From assembly GCF_036967205.1 (NCBI RefSeq), contig NZ_CP146022.1, positions 3,658,001 to 3,722,000 on the forward strand: a stretch of 64,000 nt of DNA. The letters run 5' to 3'. Source of the stretch: Streptomyces sp. Q6 (GTDB lineage: Bacteria; Actinomycetota; Actinomycetes; Streptomycetales; Streptomycetaceae). Below the pieces are notes generated by a model. The model was not told the origin of the DNA, made no database searches, and worked only from the letters and a program-made list of their open reading frames with translations. The position numbers and the translations under genes are program-made. This document shows, in pieces, positions 51,468-60,060 of this stretch (its first letter is position 1; every line of letters begins with the position of its first letter).

Positions 51468-52331
51468 TCAGTACGCGAAGTCGTACACGGACCAGTCGGT
51501 GACCAGTTCGTACCCGAGCCGCCGGTAGAGGGCGTTGCTCGTGGAGTTGGTCGCGTCCGTGCACAGGACGGCCTCCCTGGCGCCCCCGGCCAGCGCGGCG
51601 CGGCTCACCTCGACCGTCACGGCCGCCGCGTACCCGTGTCCGCGCAGCGCGGCCGGGGTGTAGACGGGGTCCACCTGGGCGACCCCCTCCACCACCGGGT
51701 TCACCCCGGCCATGGACAACGGTGTCCCGTCCTCGGCCTCCCAGAACGTGTACGTCTTGTCGGCGAACCGCGTGCCCGACCACGTACCGGCGTCGATGAC
51801 GACATCCTCCCCGACATCGGCGGCGAACTCCCGGCACCAGCGCATGAGTTGCTCGCGGTCCGCGCCCTCCACGACCCGGCCCCGCCCCGCCGGGAACGGC
51901 TCCGGCGGCGTCAGCGTGCCCAGCCGGTACAGACACATCGGCACCCGCAGCTCCGCCGTGACACCGGTGTGCCGCTGCCAGGCCGCGACGAACGCGTCGG
52001 CGGTGGCCCGGTCGGCGCTGACGTACGGGACACCAACCCCCCGCCCCGCCAACCGCGCGGCGAGCCCGTCGGCCTGCTCGGGGGTGAGCGGCGTGAGCCC
52101 GACCCCCTGCGAGGGCAGCCGGTGGAACGTGCCCTCGATCCCGCCGTCGGCCCGCTCCAGGCTGCCGAACAACGGCGCGTCCGGCCCGTACCAGGCCGCC
52201 CCGCGCTTGCGCAGCCGCGCGAGCGCCGTCAGCTGCACCAGGTGCGCGACGGGCCGCGACCGTACGAAATCCCCCGCCCGGTCCAGAAAGCCGTCCAGGT
52301 CTTCGGTGAGGTGCCAGTGGTCCGAGTGCAT
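51468..52331 (-). CDS. GNAT-family N-acetyltransferase (two-domain)
   Basis: 287 aa from ATG 52331 (MHSDHWHLTEDLDGFLDRAG). The C-terminal GNAT core reads VDPVYTPAALRGHGYAAAVT and LCTDATNSTSNALYRRLGYE. The ~130-residue N-terminal part (SRPVAHLVQLTALARLRKRG) is GNAT-like but degenerate, as in predicted acetyltransferases of this size. Substrate unknown. Likely co-transcribed with the RmlD-like gene. Confidence 0.9.
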   Translation of the reverse strand: MHSDHWHLTEDLDGFLDRAGDFVRSRPVAHLVQLTALARLRKRGAAWYGPDAPLFGSLERADGGIEGTFHRLPSQGVGLTPLTPEQADGLAARLAGRGVGVPYVSADRATADAFVAAWQRHTGVTAELRVPMCLYRLGTLTPPEPFPAGRGRVVEGADREQLMRWCREFAADVGEDVVIDAGTWSGTRFADKTYTFWEAEDGTPLSMAGVNPVVEGVAQVDPVYTPAALRGHGYAAAVTVEVSRAALAGGAREAVLCTDATNSTSNALYRRLGYELVTDWSVYDFAY

Positions 52332-52427
52332 GCCGCATGATCCCACTCACACGAGTGACGCTGATCGATTTTCCGGTCGAGCTACAACGCGCTGGCTAGC
52401 GTCATGGACGACAACCAAAAACAGTGC

Positions 52428-52462
52428 GGCCCCCGGCGGGATTGCAGTCCCGGCCGGGGGCC
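52428..52462 (+). terminator. Strong hairpin in the leader of the homing endonuclease gene
   Basis: GGCCCCCGGC (52428-52437) pairs perfectly with GCCGGGGGCC (52453-52462), with an inner GGGA/TCCC stem. It lies 28 nt before the endonuclease ATG. It could be a transcription terminator isolating the gene or an mRNA stem at its 5' end. The rest of 52350-52489 has no recognised gene. Confidence 0.5.
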
Positions 52463-52489
52463 TGACCAGAAGGAAGGCAGTGACTTCCC

Positions 52490-53341
52490 ATGGCTGAACG
52501 CGAGCCTAGCGCTCACCAGTTGGCGTTCGACGTCTCCTCGGGATTCATGGACCTGGGGGTGCCGGAGTACTCGTACATGTACGGATTTCTGCAGATGGAC
52601 GGGCACCTCTCGCGACAATCCCGCGACCGGGGCCGCATGACCGTCGAGATCAACATCCGTGACATCGAAATCCTGCGCAGCTTCCAGAAGTTGACGCCGT
52701 ACAACAGCACCATCTCCGAGCGGGTACGGTCGACGAACTTCGCCACGTCCCACCACTCGGCGATCTGGACCCTGTGCTCGCTGGAAGCGCGCACGAAGCT
52801 CAATGAGCTCGGATTGCCGTACGGGCGCAAGTCCCAGCAGATCAAGCCGCCCCGCGTGCCGTTCTCACGGCCCGACTACCTGCGGGGCGTGATCGACGCC
52901 GACGGGTCCGTGGGCTACACGAAGCAGGGGCTGCCGTTCGTCTCCCTCACGACGGCAAGCACCGCGATCGCCGCGTACTTCTGCTTCTACGCCAAGAAGA
53001 TCACTGGTGCCTCCCGGCACCCGGGCCGGAACGAGCGGGACGCGATCTACAACATCCTGTACTCGAAGGAGGCGTCCCAGGCCCTGGCGGCGCATCTCTA
53101 CTATCCGGGCTGCCTCGCACTTGAGCGCAAGCAGGCAGCCGCCGACTCGTTGCACGCCTGGGTGCGCCCGCCCGGCATGAAAACCTCTCCCCACCACCGC
53201 CGCTGGAGGGAATGGGAGGACCGCATCCTCCTCGGGCACAGCAGCATCACCGCAGCCGCCGAGGAGTTGGGCCGCAGCTACCAGAGCTGCCAACTGCGGC
53301 AGTGGCGCCTGCGCACCGGGCGGGTATCCATGCCCGAATAG
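52490..53341 (+). CDS. Free-standing LAGLIDADG homing endonuclease with Myb-like C-terminus
   Basis: 283 aa. Two LAGLIDADG motifs, MYGFLQMDG (residues 30-38) and LRGVIDADG (131-139), both keep the catalytic Asp before the final Gly, so a single-chain active enzyme is likely. A C-terminal domain (RRWREWEDRILLGHSSITAA followed by AEELGRSYQSCQLRQWR) resembles a Myb/SANT-type HTH that could add DNA specificity. AGGAAGG precedes the ATG by 12 nt. G+C of two hand-counted 60-nt blocks is 57%, well below the flanking genes. It is convergent with rtcB, 47 bp apart. No intron or intein context was seen. Confidence 0.85.
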   Translation: MAEREPSAHQLAFDVSSGFMDLGVPEYSYMYGFLQMDGHLSRQSRDRGRMTVEINIRDIEILRSFQKLTPYNSTISERVRSTNFATSHHSAIWTLCSLEARTKLNELGLPYGRKSQQIKPPRVPFSRPDYLRGVIDADGSVGYTKQGLPFVSLTTASTAIAAYFCFYAKKITGASRHPGRNERDAIYNILYSKEASQALAAHLYYPGCLALERKQAAADSLHAWVRPPGMKTSPHHRRWREWEDRILLGHSSITAAAEELGRSYQSCQLRQWRLRTGRVSMPE

Positions 53342-53350
53342 CCGGAATGT

Positions 53351-53378
53351 GGGCCCGAGCCGCTACCGGCTCGGGCCC
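53351..53378. terminator. Bidirectional terminator between endonuclease and rtcB
   Basis: Perfect 12-bp stem GGGCCCGAGCCG (53351-53362) with CGGCTCGGGCCC (53367-53378) and a CTAC loop, between two convergent stops. Confidence 0.8.
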
Positions 53379-53388
53379 TAACGGCAGT

Positions 53389-54582
53389 TCAGCCCTTCAC
53401 ACAGATGACTTGCTTGATCTTCGCCACGACCTCCACGAGATCGCGCTGCTGCTCCATCACGTGCTCGATGTTCTTGTACGCGCCGGGAATCTCGTCCAGC
53501 ACGCCGGAGTCCTTGCGACACTCCACACCCCGCGTCTGCTCCTCCAGGTCGCGCACCGTGAAATGCCGCTTCGCCGCACTGCGGCTCATACGCCGACCAG
53601 CACCGTGCGAAGCCGAGTTGAACGCCTTGCTGTTTCCCAGGCCCTTCACAATGTACGACGCGGTCCCCATGGAGCCGGGAATGATCCCGTAGTCGCCCGC
53701 GCCGGCCCGGATGGCACCCTTGCGCGTAATAAGCAGGTCCATGCCGTCGTAGCGCTCTTCGCTCACGTAATTGTGATGACAGGACACCTCGGACTCGAAG
53801 GTCGGCTTCGCCTTCTTGAACTCCTTGCGGATCACGTCCTTGAGAAGCGCCATCATGATCGCGCGGTTGTACTTGGCGTACTCCTGGGCCCAGTACAGAT
53901 CGTTCCGGTACGCCGCCATCTGCGGGGTCTCCGCTATGAACACCGCCAAGTCGCGGTCGACCAGGTTCTGGTTGTGCGGGAGGCTCCGTGCGACGCCGAT
54001 GTGGTGATCTGCGAGTTCCTTGCCGATGTTGCGGGAACCGGAGTGCAGCATGAGCCATACCGAACCTGACTCATCAAGGCACACTTCAGCCAGATGATTT
54101 CCGGCTCCGAGCGTTCCCATCTGCTTATGAGCGCGTTCCTGACGGAATTTGACCGATTCGGCGACCCCCTCGAACCGCGCCCAGAAGTCGTCCCAGCCGG
54201 CCGTGCCGAAGCCGTGCAGCCGGCCCGGGTCGACCGGGTCGTCGTGCATGCCGCGGCCCACCGGGATCGCCTGCTCGATCTTCGCGCGGAGGCGGGAGAG
54301 GTCGCCGGGCAGGTCGTTGGCCGTCAGGGACGTCCTGACCGCGCTCATGCCGCAGCCGATGTCCACGCCGACCGCCGCCGGGCAGACCGCGCCCCGCATC
54401 GCGATGACCGAACCGACCGTCGCCCCCTTGCCGTAGTGGACGTCGGGCATCACGGCCAGGCCCTGGATCCAGGGCAGGGTCGCCACGTTGCGCAGCTGCT
54501 GCATCGCCCCGTCGTCGACCGACGCCGGGTCGGCCCACATGCGGATGGGGACCTTGGCCCCCGGCACCTCTACGTATGACAT
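53389..54582 (-). CDS. rtcB: RNA-splicing ligase RtcB
   Basis: 397 aa from ATG 54582 (MSYVEVPGAKVPIRMWADPA). Mn-binding and catalytic residues are complete: VGVDIGCGMS (D74, C77), GAGNHLAEV (H163), LMLHSGSR (H180), SCHHNYV (H269/H270) and the guanylated His in SASHGAGRRMS (H326). RtcB joins 2',3'-cyclic-phosphate or 3'-phosphate ends to 5'-OH ends using GTP in RNA repair or tRNA splicing. Hand counts show 54181-54420 at 75% G+C but 53401-54180 at 61%, a switch near codon 137. The low-GC part adjoins the homing-endonuclease gene. No archease gene is nearby. Confidence 0.94.
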   Translation of the reverse strand: MSYVEVPGAKVPIRMWADPASVDDGAMQQLRNVATLPWIQGLAVMPDVHYGKGATVGSVIAMRGAVCPAAVGVDIGCGMSAVRTSLTANDLPGDLSRLRAKIEQAIPVGRGMHDDPVDPGRLHGFGTAGWDDFWARFEGVAESVKFRQERAHKQMGTLGAGNHLAEVCLDESGSVWLMLHSGSRNIGKELADHHIGVARSLPHNQNLVDRDLAVFIAETPQMAAYRNDLYWAQEYAKYNRAIMMALLKDVIRKEFKKAKPTFESEVSCHHNYVSEERYDGMDLLITRKGAIRAGAGDYGIIPGSMGTASYIVKGLGNSKAFNSASHGAGRRMSRSAAKRHFTVRDLEEQTRGVECRKDSGVLDEIPGAYKNIEHVMEQQRDLVEVVAKIKQVICVKG

Positions 54583-54771
54583 GAAATCCCCCGTGAACAG
54601 GACCGGTTGGGACAGATCGCCGGTCAGAAGTATGGATGCGCGCATACCGGTGCCAAGTCGACGAAGCGGACGGCGGACCGGCGCCCACGGCGGTGCGTGC
54701 GATAGATATCGTCGTCACCGGCCGCCCCGTGCGGCAACCGAATAACACCGGCGAACAGAGGAGCCCCCACG

Positions 54772-55581
54772 GTGCAGCGGAAGTCCTACGCGTTGGTGCC
54801 GGGTGCCGCCGTGCTCCTGACGGCGTTGCTCACGGGCTGCACCGGAAGTTCCGACCCCGACGGCGGTGCGGACGACTCCAAGCCCGGTGAGGTGAGCGCG
54901 TCGGCGTCGATGGCCCAGCCCGGCAAGTACCGGACGCTGCCCGAGCCCTGCTCCCAGCCGGGGAAGGCGACGCTGGACGAGATGCTGCCGGGGATCGCCG
55001 AGGTGCCCGACGAGGAGCAGCGCGAGAAGGCGTACGAGGGTGTGGCGACGACCACGTTCGACACGGGCCGGCGGGTGGGGTGCCGGTGGAAGGACGACTC
55101 GGCGAAGGACGGCACGCACCGGCTGACGCTCGACTTCGAGCGGGTGGTGTCGTACGGCACGACGGTGAGCGACGACGCGGAGGCGCAGGAGGTGTTCGCG
55201 TCGAAGCAGGTCGCGGCGGACCTGCCGGCGCCGGTGTCCTCGTCGCCCGCCGAGGACCCGACGGACGAGGCGTCGGACGAGCCGTCGCAGGAGGGGTCCG
55301 ACGAGCCGTCGCAGGAGGCCGGGACGGCGTCGCCCTCGGCGTCGGAGCTTCAGCCGCGTGTGCTGGACGATCTCGGCGACGAGGCGTTCGTCGACGATGT
55401 GCTGTCGGGCACGGCGTCGGGGAAGCGGACGGTGACTGTGGTGTTCCGCACGTCCAACGTGCTGGTGACCGTCGAGTACGAGGCGCAGTCGGCGGTCGTC
55501 GGCGAGACGCCGGACAGTGAAGAAATGCAGGACACAGCGCGTGAGCTGGCGCGGAAGCTGGTCGGTCAGTTCGGCGAGTAG
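54772..55581 (+). CDS. DUF3558-type lipoprotein 1
   Basis: 269 aa. Signal peptide and lipobox (ALLTGC, Cys24) are followed by an external domain with PCSQPGKATLDEML, VGCRWKDDS and a DEPSQEGSDEPSQEA repeat in the middle. The C-x-n-C-x-W pattern fits DUF3558, common mycobacterial and actinomycete surface lipoproteins of unknown function. GAGGAG is upstream of the GTG start. A paralogue follows 148 bp downstream. Confidence 0.82.
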   Translation: MQRKSYALVPGAAVLLTALLTGCTGSSDPDGGADDSKPGEVSASASMAQPGKYRTLPEPCSQPGKATLDEMLPGIAEVPDEEQREKAYEGVATTTFDTGRRVGCRWKDDSAKDGTHRLTLDFERVVSYGTTVSDDAEAQEVFASKQVAADLPAPVSSSPAEDPTDEASDEPSQEGSDEPSQEAGTASPSASELQPRVLDDLGDEAFVDDVLSGTASGKRTVTVVFRTSNVLVTVEYEAQSAVVGETPDSEEMQDTARELARKLVGQFGE

Positions 55582-55729
55582 GGCCCGCGGGGCGGGCGGT
55601 CGCGGTCCGGGGAAGGCGAGGCGTGCGGGGCCGCTTCGGCGTACGGTGGCCCATCGGACCCGGGCGAAGGGGTGGTACACCGCCCCCGGACCGGGGCCGG
55701 TGTCCTGTCAGCGGCCCAGTGAAGGAACC

Positions 55730-56581
55730 ATGCACCGTCCCACCATGCGACTCCCCCGCCTCCTCGTCTGCGCAGCCGCCGTGCCGGCGGTGCTCGTCGT
55801 GGCCGGCTGCTCCTCCGACTCCGGCTCGGGTTCCGGTGACGGTGCGAAGCGGGAATCCCAGGCGAAGGCTTCCGCGTCGACCGCCGGGGGCGCGGCGAAG
55901 AAGGTGAAGGCCGCGACGTACAAGGACCTGCCGCAGGCGTGCTCGGCGCTCTCGAAGAAGACGCTGGGCGATCTGGTGCCGAAGGGCACGAGCAAGGCGG
56001 GTTCGTCGGACGACGAGTCGACGCGTGCGAGCTGCTCCTGGGCGAGCCTGGACAGCAACGGCGTGAAGGGCTCGCAGTACCGCTGGCTGAGCGTCTCGCT
56101 GATGCGTTTCGACTCGGACGTGAACCGGGGCAGCGGCGACAAGCTGGCGGCGGAGTACTACGCGAAGCAGGTCAAGGACGCCGAGGCGACGGACGGCGCG
56201 AAGAGCGTCAAGACGTCGCCGGTCTCCGGTACGGGCGACGAGGCGACGCTGGTGCGCTACGACAGCAAGTACGAGGAGAAGAAGGGCAAGGACGTCACGT
56301 CGCGGCAGCAGACGGTCGTCTCGCGCGTGGACAACGTGGTGGTGACGGTCGACTACAACGGTTCGGGTCTGGCCGGTGACAAGACGCCGGACGCGAGCGA
56401 TCTGTCGAAGGACGCGCAGAAGGCGGCCAAGGAGGCGGTGGCGTCGGTCGTGGACTCGGCCTCCGCCGCGAAGTCCCCGTCGTCGGACGCCTCCGCGTCG
56501 ACGTCGCCGTCGTCGAAGTCCTCGTCGTCGAAGTCGCCGTCCGCGAAGTCCTCCGCTTCTTCGGACTCCAAGAAGGACTGA
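55730..56581 (+). CDS. DUF3558-type lipoprotein 2
   Basis: 283 aa from ATG 55730, AAGGAA upstream. Lipobox VVAGC (about residue 27) after MHRPTMRLPRLLVCAAAVPA. The domain repeats the DUF3558 pattern of its neighbour: ACSALSKKTLGDLV, ASCSWASLDSN and RQQTVVSRVDNVVVTVDYN. The C-terminus is a 50-residue Ser/Ala/Lys-rich tail ending SDSKKD, probably extended in the wall. The pair arose by duplication. A terminator (56618-56648) follows. Confidence 0.85.
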   Translation: MHRPTMRLPRLLVCAAAVPAVLVVAGCSSDSGSGSGDGAKRESQAKASASTAGGAAKKVKAATYKDLPQACSALSKKTLGDLVPKGTSKAGSSDDESTRASCSWASLDSNGVKGSQYRWLSVSLMRFDSDVNRGSGDKLAAEYYAKQVKDAEATDGAKSVKTSPVSGTGDEATLVRYDSKYEEKKGKDVTSRQQTVVSRVDNVVVTVDYNGSGLAGDKTPDASDLSKDAQKAAKEAVASVVDSASAAKSPSSDASASTSPSSKSSSSKSPSAKSSASSDSKKD

Positions 56582-56617
56582 GAACGAGCGAACAGGCTCT
56601 GTTCGTCCGCTGTTTGA

Positions 56618-56648
56618 GGAGCCCGGCCCCCGTGGGGTGCCGGGCTCC
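56618..56648 (+). terminator. Terminator after the DUF3558 genes
   Basis: GGAGCCCGGC (56618-56627) pairs with GCCGGGCTCC (56639-56648), with an inner CCCC/GGGG stem. A smaller hairpin, CGAACAG-GCT-CTGTTCG, lies at 56589-56605. Confidence 0.75.
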
Positions 56649-56727
56649 GGGCGTACCGGCCCACGGCTGTCCGCACGCGTGTGCCAGTCTGTGGGACGCA
56701 ACATGCCGAACTGGGAGGGGAACTGGA

Positions 56728-58029
56728 GTGGCCGCGCCACTGGAGCTGACACGGACGCACCGGATACTCATCGCTGTGGTGGTGGCCGGTGCCGTCGTCA
56801 TCGCGGGGATCGGTTTCGCCGGTTCGTACGCTGCCGTGCGGGAGCTGGCCATCGAGAAGGGCTTCGGCAATTTCTCGTACGTCTTCCCGATCGGGATCGA
56901 CGCGGGCATCTGTGTGCTGCTCGCCCTTGATCTGCTGCTGACGTGGATCCGGATCCCGTTCCCGCTGCTGCGTCAGACGGCGTGGCTGCTGACGGCGGCG
57001 ACGATCGCGTTCAACGGCGCCGCGGCGTGGCCCGACCCGCTGGGCACCGGGATGCACGCGGTGATCCCGATCCTGTTCGTGGTGGCGGTGGAGGCGGCCC
57101 GGCACGCGATCGGGCGGATCGCGGACATCACGGCGGACAAGCACATGGAGGGCGTGCGCATCACGCGCTGGCTGCTCTCCCCGCTGCCGACGTTCCTGCT
57201 GTGGCGGCGGATGAAGCTGTGGGAGCTGCGGTCGTACGACGCGGTGATCAAGCTGGAGCAGGAGCGGCTCGTCTATCAGGCGCGGCTGCGGTCGCGGTTC
57301 GGGCGGGCGTGGCGGCGCAAGGCTCCGGTGGAGTCGCTGATGCCGTTGCGGCTGGCGCGGTACGGGGTGCCGCTGGCGGAGACCGCTCCGGCGGGTCTCG
57401 CGGCGGCGGGGATCGAGCCGCAGTTGCTGCCGCCGCATCCGGTGGCGTCCGGTCCGGCCCAGTTGGAGGCGCCGGTCGCGCAGCAGCAGATGGCGACGGA
57501 GCAACAGGGGCCGGGGCAGCCGGTGCCGGGGCAGCAGCCGGTGGCGGCGCGGCAGCAGGTGGCCGAGGCGCCGAGCCAGTGGTTCGCGGAGCCGCAGCCG
57601 AAGGAGTACCACGGCGGGTACGACCCGGGGTTCGAGCCGCCGACGTTCGTGCCGGAGCAGGAGCACCAGGAGTGGTACGAGGAGCAGCCGCAGCAGATTC
57701 CGGTGCCCGTGCCGCGTCCTCGGGGGCCCGAGCCCGAGCCGGTGCCGGTGACGGAACCGGAGTTCCCCGTGCCGAACGGGGCGGGCGGGACGCGTCCGCT
57801 GGGTGACGGGGTCGCGGAGGCGGCTGCCGAGGGGCCCACGGAGGACGACCTGTACCGGATGTTCCGGCTGTCGCGCGAGGACGGGATGATGCCGACGCCG
57901 GGCGCGTTCGCGGCGAACGTGGAGGCGCAGTATCCGGGTGTCCGGATGCAGGGCCAGGACCTGCGGAACTACATGGACCTGTTCACGCCGCGCCTGGAGA
58001 GGGAACTTCTGGACGATCACGTGGCCTGA
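56728..58029 (+). CDS. DUF2637-domain membrane protein
   Basis: 433 aa from GTG 56728, GGAGGGG upstream. Four to five N-terminal helices (ILIAVVVAGAVVIAGIGFAG and VFPIGIDAGICVLLALDLLL) form the DUF2637 domain, followed by the WLLSPLPTFLLWRRMKLWEL signature. The C-terminal half is Pro/Gln/Glu-rich and low-complexity (PGQPVPGQQPVAARQQVAEA) ending in a helical RELLDDHVA segment. DUF2637 proteins are common in streptomycetes and resemble integrative-element Spd-type membrane proteins, but this copy is stand-alone. Function unknown. Confidence 0.87.
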   Translation: MAAPLELTRTHRILIAVVVAGAVVIAGIGFAGSYAAVRELAIEKGFGNFSYVFPIGIDAGICVLLALDLLLTWIRIPFPLLRQTAWLLTAATIAFNGAAAWPDPLGTGMHAVIPILFVVAVEAARHAIGRIADITADKHMEGVRITRWLLSPLPTFLLWRRMKLWELRSYDAVIKLEQERLVYQARLRSRFGRAWRRKAPVESLMPLRLARYGVPLAETAPAGLAAAGIEPQLLPPHPVASGPAQLEAPVAQQQMATEQQGPGQPVPGQQPVAARQQVAEAPSQWFAEPQPKEYHGGYDPGFEPPTFVPEQEHQEWYEEQPQQIPVPVPRPRGPEPEPVPVTEPEFPVPNGAGGTRPLGDGVAEAAAEGPTEDDLYRMFRLSREDGMMPTPGAFAANVEAQYPGVRMQGQDLRNYMDLFTPRLERELLDDHVA

Positions 58030-58071
58030 GGCCGGACGGATGTCCCCGGTTCCTCAAAGGTGACCGGTCGA

Positions 58072-58116
58072 CGGGAGAGGGGCGGCACCGGAGTTCTCCG
58101 GTGCCGCCCTCTCCCG
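58072..58116. terminator. Bidirectional terminator between DUF2637 and lysS
   Basis: A ~21-bp stem with a one-base bulge: left arm 58072-58093, right arm 58096-58116 (starting CTCCGGTGCCGCC), 2-nt loop between convergent genes. Confidence 0.82.
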
Positions 58117-58125
58117 TTGTCGCGG

Positions 58126-59889
58126 TTACGCGCCGAGCAGCTTGCGGACGCGGTCCGCGCCGACGGCGAGGAGCAGCGTGGGCAGGCGCGGGCCGGTGTC
58201 CCGGCCGACCAGGAGGTCGTAGAGCAGGGCGAAGAACGTGCGCTGGGCGGTCTTGATCTCCGGCGGGAGTTCCTTGGCGGTGGCGTCGGCGGAGTAGCCG
58301 GCCTGCACCTTCGGGACGCCGTAGACGAGGTGGGTCAGGCCGTCCAGGGACCAGTTGTCGTCCAGGCCCTCCAGGAGGAGGCGGATCGAGTCGCGGGACG
58401 CGTCGTCGAGACCGGCGAGCGCCTGCGTGTCCGGCTCCGTGCGCACGATGGTGCGGGACTCGGCGGGCACGTACTTGGTGATCCACGCCTCGGCCTTGTC
58501 CAGGCGGGGCCGGACGGTGGCGAGGTCGGTGACCGGGTTCTCCGGGTCGAGCTCGGAGAGGATGCGCAGCGTCTGCTCCGTGTCCCCGGCGGTCACGTCG
58601 GCGACGGAGGCCAGCGTGCGGTACGGCAGCGGGCGCTCGGTGCGCGGCAGTTCGCCGGCGGCGGTGCCGACGGCGCGGCTGTACGCGGCCGCGTCGGCGG
58701 GCAGCACGCTGCCGTCGGCGACCTTGGAGCCGAGCTTGTCCCACTCGTCGTAGAGCCGCTGGATCTCCTGGTCGAAGGCGATCTTGAAGGACTGGTTGGG
58801 GCGGCGGCGGGCGTAGAGCCAGCGCAGGATCTGCGGCTCCATGATCTGGAGGGCGTCGCCGGGGGTCGGGACGCCGCCCTTGCTCGACGACATCTTCGCC
58901 ATGCCGCTGATGCCGACGAAGGCGTACATCGGGCCGATGGGCTGCTTGCCGCCGAAGATCCGGTCGACGATCTGGCCGCCGACCTGGAACGACGAGCCCG
59001 GGGACGAGTGGTCGACGCCGGACGGCTCGAAGATCACGCCTTCGTAGGCCCAGCGCATCGGCCAGTCGACCTTCCAGACCAGCTTGCCGCGGTTGAACTC
59101 CGACAGCAGGACGGTCTCGGTGAAGCCGTCGAGCGTGCAGGTGTAGGACAGCTCGGTCGTCGCGTCGTCGTACGAGGTGACGGTGGTGAGGTCCTTGCCG
59201 CACTCGCCGCAGAACGGCTTGTACGGGTAGTAGCCGCCCGCGCCGCCGCTGCCGTCGTCCTCGGAGGCGGCGCCGGAGCCCTCGGCGGCCTCCAGCTCGG
59301 CCTCGTCGACCGGCTTCTGGTTCTTCTGCTGCTGCGGCTTCTTGCCGGGATCCTTCTTCGTGCGGTACTGGTCGAGGATCGCGTCGATGTCGCCGCGGTG
59401 CTTCATCGCGTGCAGGATCTGCTCGCGGTAGGTGCCCGCCGTGTACTGCTCGGTCTGGCTGATGCCGTCGAACTCGACGCCGAGCTCGGCGAGGGCGTCG
59501 ACCATGGCGGCCTTGAAGTGCTCGGCCCAGTTCGGGTACGCGGAGCCGGCCGGGGCCGGGACCGCGGTGAGCGGCTTGCCGATGTGGTCGGCCCAGGACG
59601 CGTCCGTGCCCGGCACCCCGTTGGGGACCTTGCGGTAGCGGTCGTAGTCGTCCCAGGAGATCAGGTGCCTGACCGTGTATCCGCGGCGGCGGATCTCGTC
59701 GGCGACCAGGTGCGGGGTCATGACCTCGCGGAGGTTGCCGAGGTGGATCGGGCCCGACGGGGAGAGGCCGGAGGCGACGACGACCGGTTTGCCCGGGGCA
59801 CGACGCTCGGACTCGGCGATGACATCGTCCGCGTAACGGGAGACCCAGTCGGCGTTCTCTGGGGTCTCCGGTCCGGTGCTCTGGGCCAC
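58126..59889 (-). CDS. lysS: Class I lysyl-tRNA synthetase
   Basis: 587 aa. The HIGH-like signature is PIHLGN (H49) and the KMSKS-like loop is AKMSSSKGG, placing it in class I LysRS (archaeal/actinobacterial type) rather than class II. A zinc-like pair CGECGK appears mid-protein after an acidic, Gly-rich insert (KKDPGKKPQQQKNQKPVDEA). It charges tRNA-Lys. GTG 59889 was chosen (AAGGA upstream); GTG 59898 is an alternative. It is divergent from argS, with the FN3 gene between. Confidence 0.95.
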   Translation of the reverse strand: MAQSTGPETPENADWVSRYADDVIAESERRAPGKPVVVASGLSPSGPIHLGNLREVMTPHLVADEIRRRGYTVRHLISWDDYDRYRKVPNGVPGTDASWADHIGKPLTAVPAPAGSAYPNWAEHFKAAMVDALAELGVEFDGISQTEQYTAGTYREQILHAMKHRGDIDAILDQYRTKKDPGKKPQQQKNQKPVDEAELEAAEGSGAASEDDGSGGAGGYYPYKPFCGECGKDLTTVTSYDDATTELSYTCTLDGFTETVLLSEFNRGKLVWKVDWPMRWAYEGVIFEPSGVDHSSPGSSFQVGGQIVDRIFGGKQPIGPMYAFVGISGMAKMSSSKGGVPTPGDALQIMEPQILRWLYARRRPNQSFKIAFDQEIQRLYDEWDKLGSKVADGSVLPADAAAYSRAVGTAAGELPRTERPLPYRTLASVADVTAGDTEQTLRILSELDPENPVTDLATVRPRLDKAEAWITKYVPAESRTIVRTEPDTQALAGLDDASRDSIRLLLEGLDDNWSLDGLTHLVYGVPKVQAGYSADATAKELPPEIKTAQRTFFALLYDLLVGRDTGPRLPTLLLAVGADRVRKLLGA

Positions 59890-60060
59890 GGTCGGCACGT
59901 CCTTCTTCCTCGTTCTGCTCGTACGTCCTGAAGTGATGTCCGCGGGGCGGCGCCGTCCGGCGGTCCTGCCCCGCCGCCCATTGTCACCCGCGCCGGTTCC
60001 TGGCGGAAAACGGATTGCCCGGCCGTACAACCCCAGGGGGTGCGCGGCGGTCCTCTGTGC

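Noticed and set aside
52404-52640. Plus-strand frame beginning MDDNQKQC before the endonuclease
   Set aside because: It overlaps the endonuclease gene out of frame and becomes Arg/Ser/Thr shadow; no family or bias supports it.
53389-54582. Intein in rtcB
   Set aside because: The RtcB frame is continuous at 397 aa with all active-site residues and no inserted domain; the endonuclease is a separate gene.
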